Source: Deinococcus aquaedulcis
GTDB lineage: Bacteria > Deinococcota > Deinococci > Deinococcales > Deinococcaceae
NCBI RefSeq assembly: GCF_019693445.1
Contig: NZ_JAHRBL010000003.1
Span: 248,001-312,000, forward strand
Reading direction: 5' to 3'
Length of the DNA: 64,000 nt
Shown here: piece after piece, positions 21,929 through 32,721 of the stretch
Layout: the number at the start of each line of letters is the position of its first letter
Position numbering within the stretch: the first letter of the stretch is position 1
The notes under the pieces: generated by a model
Database searches by the model: none
The model's input: only the letters and a program-made list of their open reading frames with translations
Told to the model about the DNA's origin: nothing
Position numbers and translations under genes: made by a program

Positions 21929-23106
21929 CCGGGAAGCGCAAAGTGGTCATGGAACGACCGCGCGGCCAGTGCACGCCCCACGCCGGGCAGGGCCAGCAGC
22001 CGCAGGGCGGCGCCGCGCAGGTGCAGCCCCAGGCGGGTGCGGGGCGCAAACCAGGGGCCAAAGCGCACCGCTGTCCGCTGTTTGGCGCCCACGAACGGCC
22101 CAAAGGCCGCCTGATACCGCGCAAAGGCGGCGCCGGGCGCGTCCGGCGTCTGCCCCAGCTCATGGGTCAGCACAAAGGCCCCCGCCAGCGCCAGCGCTGA
22201 GCCCTGCCCCGAGAGTAGCGAGGGCGCATAGGCGGCGTCGCCCACCAGGGCCACCCGCCCGCTGTGCCAGCGGGGCAGGCGCACCTGCGCCACCATGTCC
22301 AGATACAGGTCCTGGGCGCCGGGCAGGGCCGCGCACATCTGCTCGCCCAGCACGCCGCAGTCGGCAAACACCTGCTCAAGCAGGCAGCGCTGGGCGGGTG
22401 CGCCGACTCCGGGTGCCGGGCGCCCGGCCTGCACCCACAGCAGAAAGTAGGCGCTATGGCCCCCGCGCAGGGCAAAGCGGGCCACCTGCCGCCCCGGCGA
22501 CGTGAAGCTGAGGTATGTGCCCGGCTCGCCTGCCTGGGCATCGGGAACGGTGAAGGCGGCGGTCCAGTAGCCCAGCAGCCGGACCACGTCCTGGGGTTCC
22601 CTAAACACCAGGGTCCGCAGCGGGGAATGCAGGCCATCGGCCCCAATCACCAAATCAAAGTCGCGGGGTGGGGCGTGGGCGAACGTCACCCCCACCCGGT
22701 CACCCTGCGGGACCAGGGCCGTGATGTGGTCACCGAACAGCGGTTCAACCTCCGGCTCGACCAGCGTCCATAGCCGCCGGGCCAGATCACCCCGGCGCAG
22801 GTTCACGTACCGGTGGTGGGCCGGCACCAGCGCCCCGGCGGGCAGGGTGACCACCGGGCGGCCCCGGCGGTCCACGAAGCGGATGCCCTGGACCGCGTAG
22901 CCGTCTTCGTGCAGGGCCGCGCGCAGCCCCAGCTGCTCGGCCGCGTCGTAGCCCACACCCCAGAAGTCAATGAGGTGGCCGCCGTGGCGGGGGGCCGGCG
23001 CCCGCTCCACCAGGGTGGGGGCAAAGCCGGCCCGGCGCAGTCCATAGGCCACGGCGGGCCCGGCGATGCCCGCCCCCGAGATCAGCACGCTGCGGGGGGA
23101 CTTCAT
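21910..23106 (-). CDS. FAD-dependent monooxygenase
   Basis: A 398-residue group A flavoprotein hydroxylase. The FAD-binding Rossmann motif is SGAGIAGPAVAYGLRRAG, the middle motif FDLVIGADGLHSPLR (DG region), and the third motif ALVGDAAYAPSLLSGQGSALAL. It needs NAD(P)H and O2; the substrate is not evident. It resembles the broad group that includes aromatic hydroxylases and TetX-like drug-inactivating enzymes. The start overlaps the stop of a MerR regulator (ATGA at 23103-23106), so it is the regulator's likely target within one operon. Confidence 0.86.
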   Translation of the reverse strand: MKSPRSVLISGAGIAGPAVAYGLRRAGFAPTLVERAPAPRHGGHLIDFWGVGYDAAEQLGLRAALHEDGYAVQGIRFVDRRGRPVVTLPAGALVPAHHRYVNLRRGDLARRLWTLVEPEVEPLFGDHITALVPQGDRVGVTFAHAPPRDFDLVIGADGLHSPLRTLVFREPQDVVRLLGYWTAAFTVPDAQAGEPGTYLSFTSPGRQVARFALRGGHSAYFLLWVQAGRPAPGVGAPAQRCLLEQVFADCGVLGEQMCAALPGAQDLYLDMVAQVRLPRWHSGRVALVGDAAYAPSLLSGQGSALALAGAFVLTHELGQTPDAPGAAFARYQAAFGPFVGAKQRTAVRFGPWFAPRTRLGLHLRGAALRLLALPGVGRALAARSFHDHFALPGQVPAS

Positions 23107-23933
23107 GCCGGCCCCCCAGCCGCCGCGCGCAGTGGAAACTGCACCTCGGTCACGGCGCCCTGGCCGTCTGGACCCTGCGGGGGACACAGCAGCACTTCCC
23201 GCGCGGGGCCGGCCCGCACGAAGGCGCCCTGGGCCAGCCACTGCGCCAGCGCGCGGTACGCCAGCGGCAGGTCATCGGGTGGCCCGGCGTGCAGCGCGGC
23301 GGCCACCAGGTCGTGGGCCGGCAGTTCGGCCTGGGCGAAGGGCCCCGGGGGCCCGGGCCAGCAGCGGCCCACGGGCAGCACCCGCCCGGCTTCCACCTCT
23401 AGTTCACCGTCCCCGCCTTCCGGGTCGTGAATCAGGCCCACGAAGGGGCTGTCTGGGGCAAAGGGCGCCCCGCCCAGCGCCGACGAGACACGCCTGAACA
23501 GGGCCTCGGCCTGTGCGGGGCCCCTCACCACCGCCCGCGTGCGCACCCAGCGCGCGGCCGGCACCGCCTTGAGCACTACCGCCGGGTCATCGTGCCCGGC
23601 GCGGTTCAGGTACTCCAGCCGGGTCTGGATGCGCCGCCAGCGCGCGGCTTCGGCCTGCAGGCGCTGCTGGCTCTCGGCCTGCTTCAGGCGCAGCATGCCG
23701 CGCAGTTCTTCGGGACTCACGCCACTCTGCAGCAGGCCACGAATCTGGTCCAGGGAAAAGCCCAGATCCTTCAGGGCCAGGATGCGCTGCAGCTGCGGCA
23801 GTTGCGCCGCGCTGTAGGCCCGCCGCCCCCCCGGCCCCACCTGATCGGGCACCAGCAGCCCCAGCGTGTCGTAAAAGCGCAGCTGCCGCGTGGTTACCTG
23901 CGCCAGCTTTGCAAACAGGCCAATAGAGAACAC
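23103..23933 (-). CDS. MerR-family regulator with GyrI-like effector domain
   Basis: A 276-residue regulator. The N-terminal MerR helix-turn-helix reads FSIGLFAKLAQVTTRQLRFY, then GRRAYSAAQLPQLQRI, a coiled-coil dimer helix (about 80-125), and a C-terminal GyrI/BmrR-type ligand-binding region (from about residue 140). Such regulators sense bulky hydrophobic drugs. It starts with GTG at 23933, decided by a GGAGGTG ribosome site; an upstream in-frame ATG lacks one. It overlaps the flavin monooxygenase gene by 4 nt, so drug or metabolite sensing may induce that enzyme. Confidence 0.85.
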   Translation of the reverse strand: MFSIGLFAKLAQVTTRQLRFYDTLGLLVPDQVGPGGRRAYSAAQLPQLQRILALKDLGFSLDQIRGLLQSGVSPEELRGMLRLKQAESQQRLQAEAARWRRIQTRLEYLNRAGHDDPAVVLKAVPAARWVRTRAVVRGPAQAEALFRRVSSALGGAPFAPDSPFVGLIHDPEGGDGELEVEAGRVLPVGRCWPGPPGPFAQAELPAHDLVAAALHAGPPDDLPLAYRALAQWLAQGAFVRAGPAREVLLCPPQGPDGQGAVTEVQFPLRAAAGGPA

Positions 23934-23966
23934 CTTTGCACCTCCCCTTGCCTGCCACGCTACGGG

Positions 23967-23981
23967 TTGACGCGGCGTCAA
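23967..23981. promoter_or_regulatory. Palindrome upstream of merR, putative operator
   Basis: TTGACG-CGG-CGTCAA, a perfect 6-3-6 palindrome, lies 33 bp upstream of the merR start; its outer TTGACG could also act as the -35 box. MerR proteins typically bind palindromes within the promoter spacer, so autoregulation is likely but unproven. Confidence 0.55.
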
Positions 23982-24008
23982 GTGCAAGGGGGGCGTGGGC
24001 GGGTGGGC

Positions 24009-24490
<482 letters not shown>

Positions 24491-24494
<4 letters not shown>

Positions 24495-24808
24495 GCCTCG
24501 CCCTGCGCCAGTTCGTTTACAGCGCGCGCCGCGTCAATGTCCTGCTGGGTCACGCCGCCCGCATCGTAGGTAAAGAAGTTGACGCGCACGTAGTGGTAAT
24601 GCACGTGAATATCCGGGTGGTGGCCGCGCGCCTCGGCCTGTTCGGCCACCTGCATGGCAAAGCGCATGCCCGCCATGAAGTTGGGAAAAGCAAAGTCGCG
24701 GTACAGCTTGCCAGCGTCGCCCCACCAACCTTCGGGCTTGAGGTCCATCACGTCGCCGTCAGTGAGCTTGCGGCTGGAGTCGTAGTTCATGCGCGGGTCG
24801 TACGGCAT
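24491..24808 (-). CDS. Pterin-4a-carbinolamine dehydratase
   Basis: A 105-residue protein of the PCD/DCoH family, which recycles the oxidised pterin cofactor of aromatic amino acid hydroxylases. Family residues are visible in GHHPDIHVHYHYVRVNFFT, though the usual Thr-His after the beta strand is Thr-Tyr here. The start at 24808 is chosen because a TACCAT -10 box (plus-strand 24816-24821) lies exactly 7 nt upstream; an ATG at 24817 overlaps that box and one at 24790 would remove conserved sequence. The following thioesterase overlaps by 4 nt. Confidence 0.85.
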
Positions 24809-24835
24809 ACCCGGCATGGTAGAGGGCAGCGGGTT

Positions 24836-24863
24836 GCAGGAGGCAGGAGGCGGGACGCGGTGC
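24836..24863. repeat. Heptamer array (locus 1)
   Basis: Four consecutive 7-bp units: GCAGGAG, GCAGGAG, GCGGGAC, GCGGTGC. The same unit family recurs at 49293-49320 and 59895-59922. No complementary arm is obvious here. It lies in the divergent region upstream of the pterin dehydratase gene. Confidence 0.7.
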
Positions 24864-24922
24864 AGGGCCCGAAACACCTGCCAGCTGAGGTCTCAGGCTG
24901 TCAGACAGCAGGTCAGTTCACA

Positions 24923-24950
24923 TTTACATAAAGTTTTCTTCATGTACAAT
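24923..24950 (+). promoter_or_regulatory. Sigma-70 promoter of the 38-codon gene
   Basis: -35 TTTACA (24923-24928), a 16-bp spacer, -10 TACAAT (24945-24950), in a locally AT-rich stretch. It points toward the small gene at 24983 and not directly to mutS, which is separated by a terminator. Confidence 0.75.
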
Positions 24951-24982
24951 CAGGGGAACATCAGCTTCAGGAGAGTTTGGTC

Positions 24983-25099
24983 ATGACTGCACTGCTGCGC
25001 CGTCTGTTCGCCCGTCGTCTTCCCCGCCCCGTTCCGGCCGCCCGTCCCCGGGCCATCACGGAGCTGGAATTGCTGCGCGCCCTGGGCTGCGACGAATAA
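24983..25099 (+). CDS. Small basic protein of 38 residues, unknown function
   Basis: A short gene with complete expression signals: a sigma-70-like promoter at 24923-24950, an AGGAG ribosome site at about 24969-24973, an ATG start, a TAA stop, and a strong hairpin terminator 20 bp later. The predicted product begins MTALLRRLFARRLPRP and ends ELELLRALGCDE; it has eight Arg, is Pro/Arg-rich in the middle and could form a short amphipathic helix at each end. No family is recognised. It lies upstream of mutS but appears to be transcribed separately. Confidence 0.7.
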   Translation: MTALLRRLFARRLPRPVPAARPRAITELELLRALGCDE

Positions 25100-25118
25100 A
25101 GACCCCCTGCAACTTCCG

Positions 25119-25149
25119 GCCCCGCTGAGGCGTTCGCCCTCAGCGGGGC
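25119..25149 (+). terminator. Intrinsic terminator after the 38-codon gene
   Basis: GCCCCGCTGAGG / CCTCAGCGGGGC, a perfect 12-bp stem with a 7-base loop, followed by TGTTGCTGTTGT. It would isolate the small gene from mutS. Confidence 0.85.
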
Positions 25150-25265
25150 TGTTGCTGTTGTCATGGTCGGGGTTGAACCCTTTCCCGGTCAGAGCCCCTG
25201 GCCCTGCGCAGCCAATCGTCGCCAGAGTCCTTTCTGCGTACCCACGCGGCGCTATCCTGCCCCCA

Positions 25266-27809
25266 ATGCGGGCACAGAACGTCCTCAAGGGAACCGGCTC
25301 GGGGGCGCTGCCGCCCATGCTGGAGCAATACGTGCGGATGCGCGACGAGGTGGCCGCGCAGCTGCCCCACGCCCTGCTGCTGTTTCAGGTGGGGGACTTT
25401 TACGAGACCTTCGGTGAGGATGCCGAGCGCGCCGCCCGGCTGCTGGGCCTCGCGCTGACGCACAAGAGCAGCAAGGATTTCTCCACACCGATGGCGGGCA
25501 TTCCGCTGCGAGCGCTGGACAGCCATGTGGAGCGTCTGCTCTCGGCCGGGGTGTGCGTGGCGGTGGCCGACCAGTTTGAAGAGCCCGGCTCGGGGCTCAT
25601 GGAACGCAAGGTCACGCAACTGCTCACCCCCGGCACCGTCACCGAGGAGCGGCACCTCAGCGCCGACGAGAACTATCTGGCGGCGGTGGCGACGGGCGAC
25701 GGCTACGCGCTGGCGCTGCTGGACGTCTCTACCGGGGAATTTCGCTGCGCGGCCTTTCACACCCGCCTGGCGCTGTACGACGAACTCTCGCGCTGCCGCG
25801 CCCGCGAGGTGCTGCTGGCGCCGGAACTATCCGGGAACGCCGCGCTGCTCTCGGACTTTCAGCAGCGCTTTCCGGTGATGCTCTCGCCCGCCACCTTTGA
25901 CGAGGCGCGGGGCCGCGAGGAGCTGACCCTGACGCTGGGCGAGGTGCCCGGCAGCCTGAGCTCGGCGGCGCTGGTGCGCGCCTGCGGGGCGGTGCTGGGC
26001 TATGCCCGCGTGACCCAGCAGGGGCAGCTGGACATGGTGCGGCGGGTGGTGCGCTTTGAGCCCGGCGCCCACATGCGCCTGTCGGACGCCGCCGTGCGCG
26101 CCCTGGAGCTGTTTCAGGCACACGTGCCCCAGGGCCGCACCCTGACGGACGTGCTGTGCCAGACGCGCACGGCGGGTGGGCGGCGGCGCCTGCGCGCGTG
26201 GCTGCGCGCGCCGCTGCTGGACAATCTGAGCATCCGCGCCCGCCTGGACAGCGTCGAAGCCCTGACCCGCGCGCCAGACCTGCGCGGCGCCGTGCGCGCC
26301 CTGCTGTACCGCGCCCACGATCTGGAGCGGCTGGCCGCCCGGGTGGCCACCCGCCGCGCCGCCCCGCGCGAGGTGGCGGCCCTGGCGCGCACTCTGGACC
26401 TGCTGCCCGAAGCGGCCACCCTGCTCGCTGGCCAGAGCGGGCTGCTGGCCGGCGTGCGCGAGCGCCTGGGCGCCCTGCCGGATGTGGTCACCCGCATTCG
26501 CGCCGCGTTGGTGGACGAGCCGCCGCTGCGGCTGGGCGAGGGGGGCCTCATCCGCGACGGCTTTCACGCCGAACTGGACACCCTGCGCGCCGAGGCCCTG
26601 GGCCACCGCGCGTGGCTGGCCGAACTGGAAGCCAGCGAGCGCCTGCGCACCGGCATTGGCAACCTCAAAGTGGGGTTTACGGGGGTCTTCGGCTATTACC
26701 TGGAAGTGACCGGGCCGCACCTGAGCAAGGTGCCCGCCGATTACCGCCAGATTGCCACCCTGAAAGACCGCGCCCGCTTCACCCGCCCCGACCTGCGCGA
26801 GCGCGAACGCGAGATTGCCCGCCTGGAAGCGGCGGCCAGCCGCCTGGAACTGGAGGTCTTCACCGAGTTGCGCGCCAGCTTAGCGGCCCACGCCGAGGCC
26901 CTCTCCGAAGCGGCGGGGGCCCTGAGCGAGCTGGACGTGCTCTCGGCGCTGGCGGAAGTGGCGGCCGAAGCCGGCTGGATTCGCCCCGAGACCACAGACG
27001 GCGAGTTGCGGCTGACCCAGGCGCGGCACCCGGTGGTGGAGCGCAGCCTGGGCGGGCGTTTCGTGCCCAACGACGTGACATTGGACGACAGCGGGCGGCT
27101 GGTGCTGCTGACCGGCCCCAACATGGCGGGCAAAAGCACCTACCTGCGCACGGCGGCCCTGTGCGCGCTGCTGCACCAGATCGGCTCGTTCGTGCCCGCC
27201 GACGCGGCGGCCCTGCCGGTCTATGACGCCATTCACACCCGCATTGGTGCCAGCGACGATCTGGCGGGGGGCCGCTCTACGTTCATGGTCGAGATGAGCG
27301 AACTGGCCGCCATCCTGCACGGCGCCACCGGACAGAGCCTGGTGATTCTGGATGAAATCGGGCGCGGCACCAGCACCTTAGACGGCCTGGCCATTGCCCA
27401 GGCGGCGCTGGAACACCTGCATGGAGCGGGGGCGCACACGCTGTTTGCCACCCACTATTTCGAGTTGACCCGGCTGGAAGGCGAGTTGCCCGGCCTGCGC
27501 AACCTGCACGTGGCCGCCGAGGAAGACGCGGCGGGGAGTGGGGGCCTGACCTTTTACCACCAGGTGGTGCCCGGCGCCGCCCGGCAGAGCTACGGCGTGG
27601 AGGTGGCCCGCCTCGCCGGCCTGCCCGGCCCCGTGACGGCCCGCGCCGCCAAGCTGCTGGCCGCCCTGAGCACCCAGGGCGACGACCGGCGCCTGATCCG
27701 CGAACTGGCCGCCCTGGACTTGGGCCGCCTGACGCCCCTGCAGGCCCTGGAACTGCTGCATCGCTGGCAGCGGGAGGCGCGGGGCGTGGAAGCGGTGGGC
27801 GGGGGGTAA
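25266..27809 (+). CDS. mutS: DNA mismatch repair ATPase MutS (MutS1)
   Basis: An 847-residue mismatch-recognition protein. The FxE mismatch-binding motif is in VGDFYETFGEDA near the N terminus, followed by connector, lever and clamp domains, and the ABC ATPase with Walker A TGPNMAGKSTYLRT, the signature STFMVEMSE and Walker B VILDEIGRGTSTLDG, then ATHYFELTRLE. This is full MutS1, not MutS2, because the mismatch domain is present and no Smr domain follows. The ATG at 25266 is 7 nt after TATCCT (25253-25258), a leaderless start. No mutL is in the window. Confidence 0.96.
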   Translation: MRAQNVLKGTGSGALPPMLEQYVRMRDEVAAQLPHALLLFQVGDFYETFGEDAERAARLLGLALTHKSSKDFSTPMAGIPLRALDSHVERLLSAGVCVAVADQFEEPGSGLMERKVTQLLTPGTVTEERHLSADENYLAAVATGDGYALALLDVSTGEFRCAAFHTRLALYDELSRCRAREVLLAPELSGNAALLSDFQQRFPVMLSPATFDEARGREELTLTLGEVPGSLSSAALVRACGAVLGYARVTQQGQLDMVRRVVRFEPGAHMRLSDAAVRALELFQAHVPQGRTLTDVLCQTRTAGGRRRLRAWLRAPLLDNLSIRARLDSVEALTRAPDLRGAVRALLYRAHDLERLAARVATRRAAPREVAALARTLDLLPEAATLLAGQSGLLAGVRERLGALPDVVTRIRAALVDEPPLRLGEGGLIRDGFHAELDTLRAEALGHRAWLAELEASERLRTGIGNLKVGFTGVFGYYLEVTGPHLSKVPADYRQIATLKDRARFTRPDLREREREIARLEAAASRLELEVFTELRASLAAHAEALSEAAGALSELDVLSALAEVAAEAGWIRPETTDGELRLTQARHPVVERSLGGRFVPNDVTLDDSGRLVLLTGPNMAGKSTYLRTAALCALLHQIGSFVPADAAALPVYDAIHTRIGASDDLAGGRSTFMVEMSELAAILHGATGQSLVILDEIGRGTSTLDGLAIAQAALEHLHGAGAHTLFATHYFELTRLEGELPGLRNLHVAAEEDAAGSGGLTFYHQVVPGAARQSYGVEVARLAGLPGPVTARAAKLLAALSTQGDDRRLIRELAALDLGRLTPLQALELLHRWQREARGVEAVGGG

Positions 27810-27818
27810 GGGAAAAGC

Positions 27819-27850
27819 GTCGAGGAGTCGACGGGTCGAGAGGTCGAGCA
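27819..27850. repeat. Octamer array with distant inverse arm (locus 2, left)
   Basis: Four 8-bp units follow the mutS stop: GTCGAGGA, GTCGACGG, GTCGAGAG, GTCGAGCA. Complementary units are found at 28009-28049, just before the stop of the convergent nucleotidyltransferase gene, about 160 bases away. Confidence 0.75.
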
Positions 27851-28008
27851 CTTCAGACGACTTCCTGATGATTCGTGACCGCCCCTACGCTTCGGTCTTT
27901 CACGCCTCTCCGTCACCATTTTTCCTTCTCTGCTGCGCCGCTCGACGAGGCCCTCCGGTCGGGTTTATCCGTCGTGGAAGAGCTGATGAACCGGAATCCT
28001 GATCAGCC

Positions 28009-28049
28009 TTCTCGACACCTCGCCTGCTCGACCTTGACTGCTCGACCTT
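28009..28049. repeat. Octamer array, inverse arm (locus 2, right)
   Basis: Read on the minus strand the segment contains GTCGAGCA, GTCAAG, GTCGAGCA, GGCGAGGT, GTCGAGAA, the same unit family as 27819-27850 in inverse orientation. The two arms bracket the gap between convergent genes. Confidence 0.7.
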
Positions 28050-28057
28050 AGGCTGCC

Positions 28058-28768
28058 CTATTCCACCAGCTGGCGCGCGCTGGCACTTTCCCGGTAGGTC
28101 AGGTCGCCCGTCACACGCATGGCCAGGGCTTCTAGGGCGGCCTGCCGGGCCTCGGCGTTGGTGCCCGCCAGCACGGCCTGGAGGTCTCGTGCGGCGCTGG
28201 GCTCGCGCTGCTCAAGCTCGGTCAGCCAGCGCTGCGGCTTGACCTCCCACCAGCCCCGGGCACGGAACAGAGCGGGCAGGAGCCCATGCACGCACAGGCC
28301 GGCCATCAGGACGTGCATGGGGTCATCGGTCTCGGCCAGGGCGCGGGCGTCCACCACCGCGTCAATCAGCCCGAAGCGTGCCTGCTCGCTAAGGGGCCGG
28401 GGCGCCGGGCCAACCGCATACAGGGCGCGGGCCTCGGCCATCAGGGCGTCTAGGTCGGGGTGGGGCCAGACGGGGCGGCCCTCGGCGTACATGGCGATGG
28501 TGGCGGCGTCGCCGGCCGCAAACATGGCGCGGACCTTGCGCGCCGGGTTGTGAAACACCTCCACAGGCACACCGTCCACCAGCCAGTTCCCGCGCCAGCG
28601 CTCGTCGCCGTCCACCAGCACGTGAAAGTCCAGGTCGCTGTGGGCGTTCGCCTCGCCCCGGGCTGCGCTGCCGCACCACAGCGCAGCGTAGGCGCCCGGG
28701 GTGGCCTGAAGCCGGGCCAGCACCGCAGGGAGGGCAGCTTCCAGGCGGGCTTGCGCGGCGGTCGTCAT
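28058..28768 (-). CDS. Nucleotidyltransferase-domain protein
   Basis: A 236-residue protein with a minimal nucleotidyltransferase (pol beta) motif, WCGSAARGEANAHSDLDFHV: the GS pair followed by DxD. Related enzymes include aminoglycoside adenylyltransferases and HEPN-linked NTases. The rest is helical without clear motif. The ATG at 28768 is preceded by TAGCCT five nt upstream. The substrate is unknown; a nucleotidyl transfer to a small molecule or tRNA-like target is the family role. Confidence 0.75.
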   Translation of the reverse strand: MTTAAQARLEAALPAVLARLQATPGAYAALWCGSAARGEANAHSDLDFHVLVDGDERWRGNWLVDGVPVEVFHNPARKVRAMFAAGDAATIAMYAEGRPVWPHPDLDALMAEARALYAVGPAPRPLSEQARFGLIDAVVDARALAETDDPMHVLMAGLCVHGLLPALFRARGWWEVKPQRWLTELEQREPSAARDLQAVLAGTNAEARQAALEALAMRVTGDLTYRESASARQLVE

Positions 28769-28814
28769 GCCGGAGGCTAGCAGGTCACCCCGGACCCTTC
28801 CTGCGCACCCTGGC

Positions 28815-29216
28815 CTAGGGCTTGTGCTCACGGCTCCGCACTTCCCGTTGGGCTACGTATTCCACTGCCATTTTCGGGTTCTGGAGTATCAAATCGACGT
28901 ACCCATGAGCCTGCCTCAGAAAGCCTGACACGCGGATCTCCCCATCGTGCATCTCAAAATCGCAGATCTCTGCCAGCTCGTCATGGAGGTATTCAACGGT
29001 GACACAGCCACGGTCCTGCACATGCTCCTGAAGACGAAGTGTCGACCATGTAGAGAGTTCAAGACGTACGCCTTCAAGCATCACGTCTGGGCCAGCAAAG
29101 GCAGCGGTTACACCCACGACAAAGCGGCGAGCGTCCTGATCCAATATCATCGCCAAAACAGGCTCATCGGGAGAAAACGTCAGGGTGTGGTAGTGCTTGG
29201 CATCAAGCCTGATCAC
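28815..29216 (-). CDS. Hypothetical protein, 133 residues
   Basis: No family recognised. The sequence is mixed alpha/beta and acidic in the middle (ELAEICDFEMHDGEIRV) and ends NPKMAVEYVAQREVRSREHKP. The GTG at 29216 (VIRLDAKHYH) is chosen because it avoids overlap with the DUF402 gene ending at 29257; an ATG at 29303 is possible but would start with low-complexity sequence. Base composition is lower in GC than that of its neighbours, so it may be a recent acquisition; it could be an immunity-type or housekeeping protein. Confidence 0.55.
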   Translation of the reverse strand: MIRLDAKHYHTLTFSPDEPVLAMILDQDARRFVVGVTAAFAGPDVMLEGVRLELSTWSTLRLQEHVQDRGCVTVEYLHDELAEICDFEMHDGEIRVSGFLRQAHGYVDLILQNPKMAVEYVAQREVRSREHKP

Positions 29217-29256
29217 GTGACCATGCTGCCATGCACTCCCACCGTGAGCACACGCC

Positions 29257-29826
29257 CTAGCCTCTTCCACCTCCCTCCTCGGCCACCTCGGCGTGCCGGG
29301 CACCCGGGCCAGCCTCCCAGTACAGCCGCACGCCCTGCGCCGCCAGCCACGCCTGCAGGTCGTAGCGGGCGCGCGCCAGCCCGGACAGGGCGCTATGGGC
29401 CATCGCCACGGCGCGGTGCATGTCGGGTTCCGTCAGGTAGCCAGCGGCGCGGGCGGCCAGCAGCTCATCGGTATCCACGATCTCGGCCATCAACCCGTCG
29501 TGGACCAGCAGGTCCAGGTACAGGTCGCGCACCACCCACACCGCCCCCTCCCGCCAGATGTCGGCCACATCCAGGTGGTAATCATGTTCGCGCTCGCCAT
29601 GAAAATCGTAGCGGCAGACCACCAGATTCAGCGCCGGCAGCAGGTGCGCCTGCCAGTGGCGCACCCGGGGATGGCCCACAAAGGGCCGCGAGACATACAG
29701 GCCCCCCGCCGTCTCACGGTAAGTCTGCACCGCGCGCACGCCGGTATTCGTGTGGTGGCGCAGGACGGGCACGTCGTGCCGCTCCACCTTGACGGGATGG
29801 GCTACCGGGGGCGCCAGGGTCACCAT
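29257..29826 (-). CDS. DUF402 domain protein
   Basis: A 189-residue protein with the DUF402 pattern: VVRDLYLDLLV followed by IVDTDELLAARAAGYL (about residues 110-145), preceded by the strand NLVVCRYDFHGE. DUF402 proteins include the nucleotide phosphatase FomD and an RNA-degradation related group; the conserved acidic residues bind divalent metal. The exact substrate is not determined. A TACGCT hexamer lies 5 nt before the ATG, so it is probably leaderless. Confidence 0.8.
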   Translation of the reverse strand: MVTLAPPVAHPVKVERHDVPVLRHHTNTGVRAVQTYRETAGGLYVSRPFVGHPRVRHWQAHLLPALNLVVCRYDFHGEREHDYHLDVADIWREGAVWVVRDLYLDLLVHDGLMAEIVDTDELLAARAAGYLTEPDMHRAVAMAHSALSGLARARYDLQAWLAAQGVRLYWEAGPGARHAEVAEEGGGRG

Positions 29827-29966
29827 GCTCCAGCGTACCGGGCCCAGCCGCCGGGTCAGATGAGCCCCGCCCCCAGCCCCGTGAGGCCGCCGAAGCTGAC
29901 TGGCAGGTCAGATCAGGACCAAGCGACTCTGAGATGGCCTTGAGCGTTGCTTTAGAAAAGGCCCTG

Positions 29967-30029
29967 GGCTTTGAGCCATGGGCCATGAGCACCCGTCGCC
30001 TTTGTGCCCATGGCTCATGGCCCAGAGCC
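29967..30029. repeat. Heptamer hairpin (locus 3)
   Basis: Left arm 29967-29992 consists of units such as GAGCCAT, GGGCCAT; right arm 30004-30029 carries the inverse copy. The 26-bp arms pair at 22 positions and all four differences are transitions, so some remain as G-U pairs in RNA. The loop is 11 nt. It begins nine bases after the stop of rlhA as read on the minus strand. Confidence 0.8.
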
Positions 30030-30037
30030 TACGGCCC

Positions 30038-32593
<2,556 letters not shown>

Positions 32594-32721
32594 AACGGGT
32601 CAGTGTACCGAATGAAGATTCGGCAAAGGGTGACGCAGGGTGCAGGGGAAGGGAAAGAAGGTTGGGGGCCCTGCGGCATGTGCGCTGACCCAGCGTGCAA
32701 CTGTGAAGTACGCTGCGGGAC

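Noticed and set aside
27819..28049. Tandem GTCGAG units considered as a CRISPR array
   Set aside because: The period is 8 bp with no spacers and no cas genes; it is an octamer repeat.
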